A stretch of DNA of 64,000 nucleotides from Pseudomonas sp. CHM02 (GCF_000612585.1 NZ_JFCA01000002.1:1-64000); one strand, 5' to 3'. Shown: positions 17,552 to 26,990, numbered from the stretch's first letter. Made by a program: numbers and translations. Notes: generated by a model from the letters alone, not told the origin.

Positions 17552-18934
17552 ATGCGTCGCCTGTTGTTCGCTTGCCTGCTCATGGGTTCGGCCCACGTCT
17601 TTGCCTTTGACCGCCTGCAAGTCGAGGGTTACACCCTGCCCAATGGCCTGCAATTGCTGCTCAAACCGGGCACCGAGCGCGGGCATGTGGCGATCCGCCT
17701 GGTGGTGGGCGTGGGCCTGGATGACTTCGGCTGCGAAGACAAGGAATTGCCACACCTGCTGGAACACTTGCTGTTCAGCGGCATCGACGGTGGCGGCGAA
17801 GGCGAGCTGGAAGACCGCATGCAAGCCCTGGGCGGCGAGTGGAACGCCTACACCAGCAACGCCGACACCACTTTCGTGATCGAGGCGCCCGCGCAGAACC
17901 AGCGCAAGGTGCTCGACCTGCTGCTGGCGATCATCACCCGCACCGAACTGACCGACGCCAATATCAATGCCGCCAAGCGCGTGGTCGAACGCGAAGACGG
18001 CGGCCACTACTCACACCTGCAACGCCTGCTGGACCGTCAGGACCTGGGCCACACGGCCAGCAACCAATTAGCCGTTGAACTGGGGCTCAAATGCGCCGAA
18101 CGCGCCGAGGTCGACCCGCTGACCCGCGACCAGTTGGAGAACCTGCGCAAACACTGGTACGCGCCCAACAACATGACCCTGATCATCGTCGGCGACCTCG
18201 ACAAGCTGCTGCCCGCCTATCTGGAACGCACCTACGGCCAACTCGAACCGGTCGAGCCCAGCGAACATCTGCCGCTGTCGGAGATCCAGCACGCCGCCGC
18301 CAGCCATCGTGAACTCATCCACGGCTGGGTCGGCGACAGCGCCAAGTTGCACTGGCTGTTCCCCGAGCCGGTGCTGGAGGACGGGCATGACGAAACCTAC
18401 GACCTGCTCAAGGACTATCTGGACTGGGCGCTGTATCGCCAACTGCGCCTCAAGCACGGTTTGTCCTACGGCCCCTGGAGCGAGCGCGAAGTACTCGGCG
18501 GCGTCGGCTTCCTCAGCCTGAATGCCGACCTTGAGCGCGAAAGCCTCCCCGAAGCGGAACAAGTCCTTCAGGACCTCAAGGCACAACTGCTCAAGGACGG
18601 CCTCGACCCGGCGGTGTTCACCCGCCTGCAGCAGGCCGCCATCGCCCGTCAGGCGTGGGCCGTGCAGGGCAACAGCGCGTTGGCCGACTACTACTGGAGC
18701 GCTTCCGGTGACTACAACAACGGCCACTTCAGCGACCCGGTCAAACGCATCAAGGCCGTGAGCCTGGACCAGACCAACCAGGCCATGCGCCAAGTGTTCC
18801 AGCAGCCAGGCTACTGGCGCATCGAGAAACCGTTGCTGAGCTACGACGCTCTGAGTTGGATAGGCGCCGGCCTGCTCGGATTGATCGCCATTGTGTTGAT
18901 CGGCGTGCGGGTTTATCGCAAACGGATCGCGTAA
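17552..18934 (+). CDS. Exported, membrane-anchored M16 (insulinase-type) peptidase
   Basis: A 460-residue protein with a signal peptide (cleavage near VFA-F, about 18). It has the inverted zinc motif HLLEH (H68, E71, H72) with likely further ligand E146 or E148 in AKRVVERE, and a second M16 domain (about 190-370). A single hydrophobic helix with a basic end (about 434-455, GAGLLGLIAIVLIGV then RVYRKR) would anchor it in the inner membrane facing the periplasm. The active site looks intact. Substrate unknown. Confidence 0.86.
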   Translation: MRRLLFACLLMGSAHVFAFDRLQVEGYTLPNGLQLLLKPGTERGHVAIRLVVGVGLDDFGCEDKELPHLLEHLLFSGIDGGGEGELEDRMQALGGEWNAYTSNADTTFVIEAPAQNQRKVLDLLLAIITRTELTDANINAAKRVVEREDGGHYSHLQRLLDRQDLGHTASNQLAVELGLKCAERAEVDPLTRDQLENLRKHWYAPNNMTLIIVGDLDKLLPAYLERTYGQLEPVEPSEHLPLSEIQHAAASHRELIHGWVGDSAKLHWLFPEPVLEDGHDETYDLLKDYLDWALYRQLRLKHGLSYGPWSEREVLGGVGFLSLNADLERESLPEAEQVLQDLKAQLLKDGLDPAVFTRLQQAAIARQAWAVQGNSALADYYWSASGDYNNGHFSDPVKRIKAVSLDQTNQAMRQVFQQPGYWRIEKPLLSYDALSWIGAGLLGLIAIVLIGVRVYRKRIA

Positions 18935-19006
18935 TGAGGCACCGGACCACGGGCTAAGACGTTATTCTGTCTGGGATTTTCTCCTACAAAGACTGCGAAC
19001 CGCCGA

Positions 19007-20038
19007 ATGCAAAACCTGACCCGCTTGATCACCCGCGTCCTCGAACTGATGAAGCGCTACCCAGGGGTGATTGCACTCGGTGGCTTCATCTCGGGTGTGT
19101 GCAGCTTCATCCTGGTGGATCGCCAGCAGGGCATGGCCAGCTGGATCGCGGTAATCATGCTGGTGAGTTGGCTGTGGCTGATGCTGGAGAACAGTTTCAC
19201 CCAGTTGTTCACCAAGGTTTTCAAGCGCGAAATCCCCGAACCACTGCTGCGCTACGCAACCCAGATGATCCACCAGGAAAGTCTGTTCTTTGTGCTGCCG
19301 TTCTTCTTTGTCACCACGGCGTGGAACAGCGGACAATCGGTGTTCACCGGCCTGCTTGGTGCGGCAGCGCTGGTGTCGATCACCGACCCGCTGTACTACA
19401 AGTGGCTGGCGCCCAAACGCTCACTGTTCCTGGCGCTGCACACGCTGACCCTGTTCGCCGCACTGCTCACCGCACTGCCGATCATCCTGCACCTGACCAC
19501 CGCCGAGAGTTACAAACTGGCTCTCGGCGTGGCCATGGCATTGTCGATCCCAAGCCTGGCGGTGAGCCTGCCGCTGCGCAGCGTCAAGGGCTGGGCGATG
19601 CTGCTCGGGGTCACGGCCGCAATTGGCTGTGCCGGTTGGTTCCTGCGCAGTTGGGTGCCGCCCGCCACCCTGTGGATGACCGAAGTGGCGATCAGCACCC
19701 AGCTGCAAGATCGCACGCCGGGTGACGACCTCAAGGAAGTCAGCGCCGCTCAACTGCGCAGCGGCGGGCTGTACGCCTACACCGCGATCAACGCCCCGCG
19801 CGGGCTGGATGAGCGGATTTACCACGTGTGGAAATTCAACGGCAAAGAGGTCGACCGCATCGCCCTGGATATTCACGGCGGGCGTAAAGAGGGTTATCGC
19901 GCCTGGACCCACAAGCAAAACTTCCCCGCCGACGCCGTGGGCCGCTGGCAGGTCCGGGTGTTGACCGAGGACGGGCAGGTGATCGGCGTGCTGCGCTTCA
20001 AAGTGACGGACTCAGCACAAACGGACAACCCAAAGTAG
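19007..20038 (+). CDS. DUF5924/DUF2914 membrane protein
   Basis: A 343-residue protein with seven or eight hydrophobic helices (about 20-220) followed by a soluble domain (about 225-340). The latter contains YHVWKFNGKEVDRIALDI and GRWQVRVLTEDGQVIG, the DUF2914 pattern of a beta-rich domain. The membrane part corresponds to DUF5924. Topology puts the C-terminal domain in the periplasm. No function is known; the gene runs with the M16 peptidase, 72 bases apart. Confidence 0.83.
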   Translation: MQNLTRLITRVLELMKRYPGVIALGGFISGVCSFILVDRQQGMASWIAVIMLVSWLWLMLENSFTQLFTKVFKREIPEPLLRYATQMIHQESLFFVLPFFFVTTAWNSGQSVFTGLLGAAALVSITDPLYYKWLAPKRSLFLALHTLTLFAALLTALPIILHLTTAESYKLALGVAMALSIPSLAVSLPLRSVKGWAMLLGVTAAIGCAGWFLRSWVPPATLWMTEVAISTQLQDRTPGDDLKEVSAAQLRSGGLYAYTAINAPRGLDERIYHVWKFNGKEVDRIALDIHGGRKEGYRAWTHKQNFPADAVGRWQVRVLTEDGQVIGVLRFKVTDSAQTDNPK

Positions 20039-20092
20039 CCAGGATCGTGCTATTACGTAGGAATTGCGGATAGCCAAACAAGCTCGGAGCTT

Positions 20093-21241
20093 ATGACCAC
20101 CAGTACGACGGCCGGCGCAGCCCACCTCGATACATCTACCACCCCGCCACAGCTGCGGATTACGGGGGACTGGACGCTTGCCCACTATGCCAGCCTGAAG
20201 AAGCTGTCGGACAATCTCAACGGCCAATATGACGCTGGCACGCGTATCGACCTCAACGGCCTCGGCGCCCTGGATACTGCCGGCGCCTCGCTGCTGGTGG
20301 AGTTGCTGGGCCCCACGCGCATCGAGCAGTCCGCCGAGCAGACCGATTGCAGCTTGTCTGCCGCCGACCGCGCACTGCTCAAGACCGTCTACCGCTCCCT
20401 GAATGATTTTTGCGTGCCGGACAAGGCACCGGAAGAAGCCGCCGGCATTCAGGTGCTGGCGCGTATCGGCCGTGCCGTGGACACCGTCTGGCAGGACAGC
20501 AAGAAACTGTTGGGTTTTATCGGCCTGATCCTCGAAACCTTCGCCCGCGGCATTTTCCGTCCCAAGCGCTGGCGCATCACGCCGATGGTCGCGCATATCG
20601 AACAGACCGGCCTCGACGCTGCGCCTATCGTGGCCTTGCTGACCTTCCTGGTCGGCGCGGTGGTGGCATTCCTCGGCGCCACGGTGCTGGAAAGCTTTGG
20701 CGCCACGATCTTTACCGTGGACCTGGTGGCCTTCTCGTTCCTGCGCGAATTCGGCGTGCTGCTCACCGCCATCCTGATGGCCGGCCGTACCGCCAGTGCG
20801 TTCACCGCGCAAATCGGTTCGATGAAGGCCAACGAAGAAATCGACGCCATCCGCACTCTCGGCCTGGACCCGATGGAACTGCTGGTATTACCCCGAGTGC
20901 TGGCGTTGCTGGTAGCGCTGCCGATGCTGACGTTCCTGGCGATGCTCTCGGGGATCGTCGGCGGTGGCGTGGTCTGCGCTGTGGCCCTGGATATTTCACC
21001 GGCGATGTTTCTGTCGCTGCTGCACTCGGACATTGGCGTGCAGCACTTCGTGGTGGGCATGATCAAGGCGCCGGTCTTCGCCTTCCTGATCGCGGCCATT
21101 GGCTGCCTGGAGGGCTTCAAGGTCAGCGGCAGCGCCGAGTCGGTCGGCGCCCACACCACCTCCAGCGTGGTGCAATCGATCTTTGTGGTGATCGTGCTGG
21201 ATGCGGTGGCCGCGCTGTTCTTCATGGAGATGGGCTGGTGA
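20093..21241 (+). CDS. MlaE-family ABC permease with fused STAS domain
   Basis: A 382-residue permease. Residues about 15-115 form a STAS (MlaB-like) domain around IDLNGLGALDTAGASLLVELL. Residues about 150-380 are the MlaE permease, with TASAFTAQIGSMKANEEIDAI, the conserved cytoplasmic helix. In the Mla system STAS (MlaB) and permease are separate; here they are one chain. It starts a four-gene MCE operon with tight overlaps, for lipid movement between inner and outer membranes. Confidence 0.9.
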   Translation: MTTSTTAGAAHLDTSTTPPQLRITGDWTLAHYASLKKLSDNLNGQYDAGTRIDLNGLGALDTAGASLLVELLGPTRIEQSAEQTDCSLSAADRALLKTVYRSLNDFCVPDKAPEEAAGIQVLARIGRAVDTVWQDSKKLLGFIGLILETFARGIFRPKRWRITPMVAHIEQTGLDAAPIVALLTFLVGAVVAFLGATVLESFGATIFTVDLVAFSFLREFGVLLTAILMAGRTASAFTAQIGSMKANEEIDAIRTLGLDPMELLVLPRVLALLVALPMLTFLAMLSGIVGGGVVCAVALDISPAMFLSLLHSDIGVQHFVVGMIKAPVFAFLIAAIGCLEGFKVSGSAESVGAHTTSSVVQSIFVVIVLDAVAALFFMEMGW

Positions 21242-22041
21242 GCCGCGTGCATCGAGCGCCCACCGAGGCGGTGATTGAAGTGCGCGGCCTGTGCAATCGC
21301 TTTGGCAGCCAGAGCGTGCACGAGAACCTCGACCTGGATCTGTACAAGGGCGAGATCCTCGCCGTGGTCGGCGGCTCCGGCAGCGGCAAGTCGGTGCTCC
21401 TGCGCAGCATTGTCGGCCTGCGCCGGCCCAGTGCAGGCCAAGTGCGGGTGTTCGGCAAGAACCTGCCGAACTTGTCGGAGCACGAACGCTCATTGGTGGA
21501 ACGACGGTTTGGCGTGCTGTTCCAGAAGGGCGCACTATTTTCCTCGTTGACCGTGACCGAAAACGTTGCGCTGCCGTTGATCGAGCACGCCGGCCTCAGC
21601 CGTCGCGACGCCGAGCACCTGGCCGCGGTCAAGCTGGCCCTGGCCGGGTTGCCATTGTCGGCGGCCGATAAGTACCCGGCCTCACTGTCCGGCGGCATGA
21701 TCAAACGCGCCGCCCTGGCCCGAGCCCTGGCCCTGGACCCGGACATCCTGTTCCTCGACGAACCCACCGCCGGCCTCGACCCGATTGGCGCGGCGCAGTT
21801 CGACCAACTGATCCTGACCCTGCGCGATGCGCTGGGCCTGAGTGTGTTCCTGGTCACCCACGACCTGGACACGCTGTACACCATCACCGACCGCGTGGCG
21901 GTGCTGGCGCAGAAGAAAGTGCTGGTGGCCGATGCCATCGATGTCGTCTCGGAAACCGACGACGCGTGGATTCACGAATATTTCCACGGCCCCCGTGGCC
22001 GCGCGGCATTGGATGCCGCTCAATCGCTAGACGAGGTATGA
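21238..22041 (+). CDS. MlaF-like ABC ATPase
   Basis: Start GTG at 21238, overlapping the permease stop by four bases (GTGA), giving 267 residues. The Walker A GGSGSGKS (45-52), signature LSGGM and Walker B ILFLDEPTAGLD are all present. The signature lacks the usual Q (LSGGMIKRAALARAL), as in MlaF-type ATPases. It powers the MCE permease. The larger frame opening at 20410 is an artefact of reading through the upstream gene. Confidence 0.92.
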   Translation: MSRVHRAPTEAVIEVRGLCNRFGSQSVHENLDLDLYKGEILAVVGGSGSGKSVLLRSIVGLRRPSAGQVRVFGKNLPNLSEHERSLVERRFGVLFQKGALFSSLTVTENVALPLIEHAGLSRRDAEHLAAVKLALAGLPLSAADKYPASLSGGMIKRAALARALALDPDILFLDEPTAGLDPIGAAQFDQLILTLRDALGLSVFLVTHDLDTLYTITDRVAVLAQKKVLVADAIDVVSETDDAWIHEYFHGPRGRAALDAAQSLDEV

Positions 22042-22042
22042 C

Positions 22043-22981
22043 ATGGAAACCCGAGCCCATCATGTGATGATCGGTCTGTTCAGCGTGATCGTGGTGGTCG
22101 GCGCCATGCTGTTCGGCCTGTGGCTGGCCAAGTCCAGCGTCGACAGCGCCTTCCAGGACTACGAAGTGATCTTCAACGAGGCCGTCAGCGGCCTGTCCCA
22201 GGGCAGCGCGGTGCAATACAGCGGGATCAAGGTGGGCGACGTCACCAGCCTGCGCCTGGACCCCAAGGACCCACGCCGCGTATTGGCGCGCATCCGCCTG
22301 GCCGGGCAGACGCCGATCAAGGAAGACACCCAGGCCAAGCTGGCGCTGACCGGCATCACCGGCACCTCGATCATCCAGCTCAGCGGCGGCACGCCCCAGA
22401 GCGCCGAACTCAAGGGCAAGGACGGCGAACTGCCGCAGATCATCGCCTCGCCATCGCCCATCGCACGCCTGCTGAACAACAGCAACGACCTGATGACCAG
22501 CATCAACCTGCTGCTGCACAACGCCAATCACATGTTCTCCCGCGAGAACGTCGAACGCCTGAGCAACACTCTGGATAACCTGCAACAAACCACCGGTGCC
22601 ATTGCCGACCAACGTGGCGATATCAAGGTAGTGATGCAGCAACTGATGCAGGTGAGCAAACAGGCGAGCGCCGCGCTGGAGCAGACCACCGTGCTGATGC
22701 GCAACGCCAACGGTTTACTCAACGAACAAGGCAAGCAGGCGTTCGGCAGCGCCGAGCAGGCGATGAAATCCCTTGAACAAAGCACCGCGACCATCAACAC
22801 CTTGCTGACTAACAACAAGGACTCGGTGAACAGCGGCATGCAAGGCCTCAACGAACTGGCGCCGGCCGTGCGCGAGCTGCGCGAAACCCTGGGTTCGCTG
22901 CGTGCCATCTCCCGCCGCCTGGAAGCCAACCCCAGCGGTTACCTGCTGGGCAGCGACAAGAACAAGGAGTTCACGCCATGA
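22043..22981 (+). CDS. MlaD-family (MCE) protein
   Basis: A 312-residue protein with one N-terminal membrane helix (about 7-29) and an MCE domain (about 38-118, containing VQYSGIKVGDVTSLRLDP). A long helical, Gln-rich C-terminal region (about 150-300) could form a hexameric tube or needle. It is longer than E. coli MlaD (183 residues). It starts one base after the ATPase stop and overlaps the next gene by four bases. Confidence 0.9.
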   Translation: METRAHHVMIGLFSVIVVVGAMLFGLWLAKSSVDSAFQDYEVIFNEAVSGLSQGSAVQYSGIKVGDVTSLRLDPKDPRRVLARIRLAGQTPIKEDTQAKLALTGITGTSIIQLSGGTPQSAELKGKDGELPQIIASPSPIARLLNNSNDLMTSINLLLHNANHMFSRENVERLSNTLDNLQQTTGAIADQRGDIKVVMQQLMQVSKQASAALEQTTVLMRNANGLLNEQGKQAFGSAEQAMKSLEQSTATINTLLTNNKDSVNSGMQGLNELAPAVRELRETLGSLRAISRRLEANPSGYLLGSDKNKEFTP

Positions 22982-23589
22982 AGCGTGCTTACCAATTGAT
23001 TGCCCCTCTGGCATTGGCGCTGGTGAGCGCGTGCTCGATCCTGCCCAAGGCCGACCCTTCGGACGTGTATCGCCTGGCCTCGGCCCAGGCCACCAACCAG
23101 GCAGCGCCGGTGAGTTGGTCACTGCGTGTGAACAAGCCGCAGACCAGCGAGTTTCTCGACAGCCCGCGTATTGCCGTGGTGCCCAATGGCGACCTGATCA
23201 GCAGCTATGCCAACTCGCGCTGGAGCGACCCGTCGCCCGTGCTGCTGCGCAACCGCTTCATGGATGGCTTCCAGCGCGATGGCCGGGTGACGCTGCTGAG
23301 CACCGACGACACCAACTTGCAGTCCGACTTTGAATTGGGCGGGCAATTGCAGGCGTTCCAGAGTGAATACCATGGCAGCGCGGTGGAAGTGGTGATTCGC
23401 CTGGACGCGCGCCTGGTGCGCGGCAGTGATCAGCGGATTGTTGCCAGCCGGCGGTTTGAGGTCAGGCAACCGGTGAGCGACACCAAGGTGCCAGCGGTGG
23501 TTGCCGGGTTTGGGCAGGCGGGGGATCAGTTGAATAAGCAGGTGGTGGATTGGGTGGTGGCGCAGGGCACTGCCACTGCGAAACGCTGA
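22978..23589 (+). CDS. ABC-type auxiliary lipoprotein (PqiC-like)
   Basis: A 203-residue lipoprotein with lipobox LVSAC (Cys at about 19) and the PqiC/DUF330-like fold pattern: VYRLAS, DSPRIAVVPNG and the tail VVDWVVAQG. It likely sits in the outer membrane and receives lipid from the MCE protein, as PqiC does with PqiB. It ends the operon and is followed directly by a REPIN. Confidence 0.86.
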   Translation: MKRAYQLIAPLALALVSACSILPKADPSDVYRLASAQATNQAAPVSWSLRVNKPQTSEFLDSPRIAVVPNGDLISSYANSRWSDPSPVLLRNRFMDGFQRDGRVTLLSTDDTNLQSDFELGGQLQAFQSEYHGSAVEVVIRLDARLVRGSDQRIVASRRFEVRQPVSDTKVPAVVAGFGQAGDQLNKQVVDWVVAQGTATAKR

Positions 23590-23593
23590 GGGC

Positions 23594-23662
23594 GCTATCG
23601 CCGGCAAGCCGGCTCCTACAGAGACCGTATCAACCTGTAGGAGCCGGCTTGCCGGCGATAGC
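23594..23662. repeat. REPIN (GGAGCCGGCTTGCCGGC class)
   Basis: GCTATCGCCGGCAAGCC at the left and GGCTTGCCGGCGATAGC at the right, an almost perfect inverted repeat around about 30 bases. It sits between convergent genes. Confidence 0.85.
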
Positions 23663-23672
23663 GATTCAAGCC

Positions 23673-24902
23673 TTACCCAAAGAACCAGTAGCACACCGCA
23701 ATAGCCGCCACGACTCCGGCCAACTCCGCCAGCAACGCACACCCCACGGCATGCCTGGCCCGCTGGATCCCCACCGACCCAAAGTACACCGCCAACACAT
23801 AGAAGGTGGTCTCGGTACTGCCCTGGATCGTCGCCGCGACCAGTGCCGGGAAGCTGTCCACGCCCTGGGTCTGCATGGTCTCGATCAACATCGCCCGCGC
23901 GGCACTGCCGGAGAACGGCTTGACCATCGCGGTCGGCAAGGCATCGACAAAGCGCGTGTCCATGCCCGTCCAGGCGACCACATGGCGAATGCCTTCGAGG
24001 CCAAAGTCCAACGCACCCGAGGCGCGCAATACACCCACGGCACACAGCATCGCCACCAGATACGGCAGCAGGTTCTTGGCCACGTCGAAGCCTTCCTTGG
24101 CCCCTTCGACAAACGCTTCGTACACCTTGACCTTGCGCAGCGCGCCGATCACCAGAAACAGCATGATCAAGCCGAACAACGTCAGGTTGCCGAGGATCGA
24201 CGACAGCCCGGCCAGCGCCGTGGCAGAAAGGGTCGCCAGCAGCGCCATGAAGCCGCCCAGCACCAGTGCGCCTGGAATCAGGTACGCCAGCACTACCGGG
24301 TCCCACAGCCGCAGACGCTGCATGATTGCCACCGAGAGCAGGCCGACCAGGGTCGAGGCGCTGGTCGCCAGCAGGATCGGCAGGAACACCAGCGTCGGGT
24401 CCGCGGCGCCCTGCTGGGCGCGGTACATGAAGATGGTCACTGGCAACAACGTCAGCGAAGACGCGTTGAGCACCAGGAACAGAATCTGCGCGTTACTCGC
24501 CGTGTTGGGGATAGGGTTGAGTTCTTGCAGCGCCTTCATCGCTTTCAAGCCGATGGGCGTGGCCGCGTTATCCAGGCCCAGGCCGTTGGCCGCGAAGTTG
24601 AGGGTGATCAAGCCGATGGCCGGGTGGCCGGCGGGCACCTCTGGCATCAGGCGACGGAACAGCGGGCCGAGGGCCTTGGCCAGCCAATCGACGATCCCGG
24701 CTTTTTCGGCAATGCGCAAAAAACCCAGCCATAACGTCAGGGTGCCGAACAGCAGCACCATCACTTCCACCGACAGTTTGGCCATGGCGAAAATGCTTTC
24801 TACCATCGCCGCGAAAATCCCGGCGTTACCGCCGACCAGCCATTGCGCCAGTGCCGACACCATTGCCACGACAAAGAAGCCAAGCCACAGGCCATTGAGC
24901 AT
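23673..24902 (-). CDS. Fused SpmA/SpmB nucleoside-recognition membrane protein
   Basis: A 409-residue inner-membrane protein with about nine helices, combining what are spore maturation proteins A and B in Bacillus. The first gate-like half carries TLNFAANGLGLDNAATPIGLKAM (about 104-126), and the second carries PFSGSAARAMLIE and IQGSTETTFYVLAVYFGS (about 350-367). Both halves show the nucleoside-recognition (Gate) pattern. Non-sporulating bacteria keep this fusion with unknown role. Confidence 0.86.
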   Translation of the reverse strand: MLNGLWLGFFVVAMVSALAQWLVGGNAGIFAAMVESIFAMAKLSVEVMVLLFGTLTLWLGFLRIAEKAGIVDWLAKALGPLFRRLMPEVPAGHPAIGLITLNFAANGLGLDNAATPIGLKAMKALQELNPIPNTASNAQILFLVLNASSLTLLPVTIFMYRAQQGAADPTLVFLPILLATSASTLVGLLSVAIMQRLRLWDPVVLAYLIPGALVLGGFMALLATLSATALAGLSSILGNLTLFGLIMLFLVIGALRKVKVYEAFVEGAKEGFDVAKNLLPYLVAMLCAVGVLRASGALDFGLEGIRHVVAWTGMDTRFVDALPTAMVKPFSGSAARAMLIETMQTQGVDSFPALVAATIQGSTETTFYVLAVYFGSVGIQRARHAVGCALLAELAGVVAAIAVCYWFFG

Positions 24903-24956
24903 CAGTTAAACCCCTCGAAGAATGCAGCGAATGATAGCGGGGCTGGCAGAAACGAC

Positions 24957-24980
24957 AAACCCCGGAGTTTTCCGGGGTTT
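24957..24980 (-). terminator. Terminator of gltP
   Basis: AAACCCCGGA and TCCGGGGTTT form a perfect 10-bp stem around four bases, 20 bases after the gltP stop. It can work in both directions, lying between gltP and the next gene on the same strand. Confidence 0.88.
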
Positions 24981-25000
24981 GTGTTTGAACAGTCGGCTTA

Positions 25001-26332
25001 TCAGTTACGAGTGGCTTGGGCGACCGGGGAGGCTTCCTTGCTGCGCCAGTGCGGCAGCGAGTTCCAGTAGCGCTCGCCCTTGGCGTCGTCGTACATGCCT
25101 TCCCAACGGGAGATCACCAGCACGGCCAGGGCGTTGCCGATAACGTTCAGGGCAGTACGCGCCATGTCCATGATACGGTCGACACCGGCGATGAATGCCA
25201 GGCCTTCCAGCGGAATGCCCACGCTGCCCAGGGTGGCCAGCAGTACCACGAAGGATACACCCGGTACGCCGGCGATGCCTTTGGAGGTGACCATCAGGGT
25301 CAGCACCAACATCAGTTGCTGGCCGATCGACAGGTCGATGCCGTACAGCTGCGCGATGAAGATCGCGGCGATGCTCTGGTACAGGGTCGAACCGTCGAGG
25401 TTGAACGAGTAACCGGTTGGCACCACGAAGCTGCAGATCGCCTTCGGCGCGCCATAGGCTTCCATTTTCTCGATCACGCGCGGCAGCACGGTTTCGGAGC
25501 TGGCGGTGGAGTAGGCCAGTACCAGCTCGTCCTTGAAGATGCGCATCAGCTTGATCACCGAGAAGCCGAACAGGCGGGCGATCAGGCCGAGGATCACGAA
25601 GGCGAAGAACAGAATGGCGACGTAAACCAGGATCACCAGCTTGGCCAGCGGCAGCAAGGAAGCGAAGCCGAAGTTGGCGACGGTCACCGCGATCAATGCA
25701 AATACGCCGATCGGGGCGTACTTCATGATCATGTGGGTGACTTTGAACATGCTCTCGGACACGCCCTGGAACATGGTCACCAGCGGCTCGCGCAGTTCAG
25801 GCTTGAGGCTCGACAAGCCGAGGCCGAACAGCACCGAGAAGAAAATGATCGGCAGCATTTCGCCACGGGCCACGGCGGCGAAGATGTTCGAAGGGATCAG
25901 GTTGAGGAGGGTCTGGATGAACGCATGCTCATGCTGCACTTCGGCGGCGGTGGCGGTGTACTTGGAGATGTCGACGGTACCCAGGGTACTCATGTCGATA
26001 CCCGCGCCCGGATGGAACACGTTGGCCAGCAGCAGGCCGACCACGATGGCGATGGTGGTGACGATTTCGAAGTAAAGGATGGTTTTGACGCCGATACGCC
26101 CGAGCTTCTTCGCGTCACCGACACCGGCAATGCCGACGATCAGCGAGGAGATCACAATCGGGATCACGATCATCTTGATCAGGCGGATAAAGATATCGCC
26201 CGCTGGCTGCAACACATTGCTGATCCACCAGGCCTTTTCAGCACTGAAATGGTTGAGCACTGCACCGATTGCGATCCCCAGCACCAAACCGATGAGGATC
26301 TGCCAGGCGAGGCTTAGCTTTGCCTTCTTCAT
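25001..26332 (-). CDS. gltP: Glutamate/aspartate:proton symporter
   Basis: A 443-residue dicarboxylate/amino acid:cation symporter. It shows YSTASSETVLPRVIEKM (serine-rich reentrant loop), SFNLDGSTLYQSIAAIFIAQ and GIAGVPGVSFVVLLATL. Residues MARTALNVIGNALAVLVI near the C-terminus form the last substrate-binding helix; the arginine there favours acidic amino acids. The SD is AAGG, eight bases before the ATG. It matches GltP rather than DctA in the N-terminal KLSLAWQILIGLVLGIAIG. It is monocistronic. Confidence 0.9.
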   Translation of the reverse strand: MKKAKLSLAWQILIGLVLGIAIGAVLNHFSAEKAWWISNVLQPAGDIFIRLIKMIVIPIVISSLIVGIAGVGDAKKLGRIGVKTILYFEIVTTIAIVVGLLLANVFHPGAGIDMSTLGTVDISKYTATAAEVQHEHAFIQTLLNLIPSNIFAAVARGEMLPIIFFSVLFGLGLSSLKPELREPLVTMFQGVSESMFKVTHMIMKYAPIGVFALIAVTVANFGFASLLPLAKLVILVYVAILFFAFVILGLIARLFGFSVIKLMRIFKDELVLAYSTASSETVLPRVIEKMEAYGAPKAICSFVVPTGYSFNLDGSTLYQSIAAIFIAQLYGIDLSIGQQLMLVLTLMVTSKGIAGVPGVSFVVLLATLGSVGIPLEGLAFIAGVDRIMDMARTALNVIGNALAVLVISRWEGMYDDAKGERYWNSLPHWRSKEASPVAQATRN

Positions 26333-26484
26333 GTCATTACCCTTACTTCAAGTGGACTTAAGGCAAATGCGCCCGCTGCAACGCTCGAAAGCGAAAAAGT
26401 GTGTGCATCTGCCTCCATGGAAGGTCACCGCAGCGTGGCCGAAATGGCTTACTGGCAGGCGAAAAAAGGCGCAACTATTCCCAT

Positions 26485-26548
26485 GCAAGGGAGCGACGTC
26501 TAATGCCGTAAACGCCTACCCCATGCCGAATCGGCATGGCTTTTTTTA
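26485..26548 (+). ncRNA. Candidate small RNA upstream of gltP, opposite strand
   Basis: A plus-strand terminator has no upstream gene to serve: the nearest plus-strand gene lies on the far side of gltP. A weak promoter TTACTG, 18 bases, AACTAT lies at about 26448-26477, giving an RNA of roughly 65 bases with GCAAGGGAGCG in its 5' part. It would be divergent to gltP. The 5' end is a guess. Confidence 0.3.
26521..26548 (+). terminator. Orphan intrinsic terminator
   Basis: CCATGCCGAATCGGCATGG is a near-perfect palindrome followed by CTTTTTTTAA on the plus strand. On the minus strand there is no T-run after the stem, so it acts on plus-strand RNA. Confidence 0.75.
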
Positions 26549-26990
26549 ATAATAACTGTCCGAACGGTCAGTTCAAATGTGACATTTTGTCCGGCGAACA
26601 TGCCGTGAACCTGCCAAACCCGGCTCGCTCAGAGATTCCGGACGTCTTTGGGGCATTGGCGGAAACGCCTGTGAATTCCGCTATTTAGTGTCGGAAATGT
26701 CCTATGGCCCAAGCCAAATTTTATCGATAGATGGTCGACCCGACACACTAAGTAATGGTTGGGCACGAGCAGAAAGGGAATTTTCGACTATGAGAGGAAT
26801 AAGACGCGGGGATGAGCCTCACAAGCCCGCCGCAAGTTCAGCAAGCCATGGACTTGTGAACCTGCGTCGCAGCTTTTCGCCTGACCCGGCCCTTGCGCAG
26901 GCACTCCCTGTACCCGTAGGTCACGCCGATCGCAGTTGATCAGAACAACCCGGCCCCTTGGTCATGCACAGCCCTTGGCGAGCGGTGCAA

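Noticed and set aside
20410..22041. 543-codon frame covering the MCE ATPase
   Set aside because: Only the part from the GTG at 21238 is the ATPase; the first 276 codons are an out-of-frame reading of the permease gene.
26688..26939. 83-codon frame between gltP and ivy
   Set aside because: No SD, atypical codon use and no recognisable domain; it runs through an inverted repeat.
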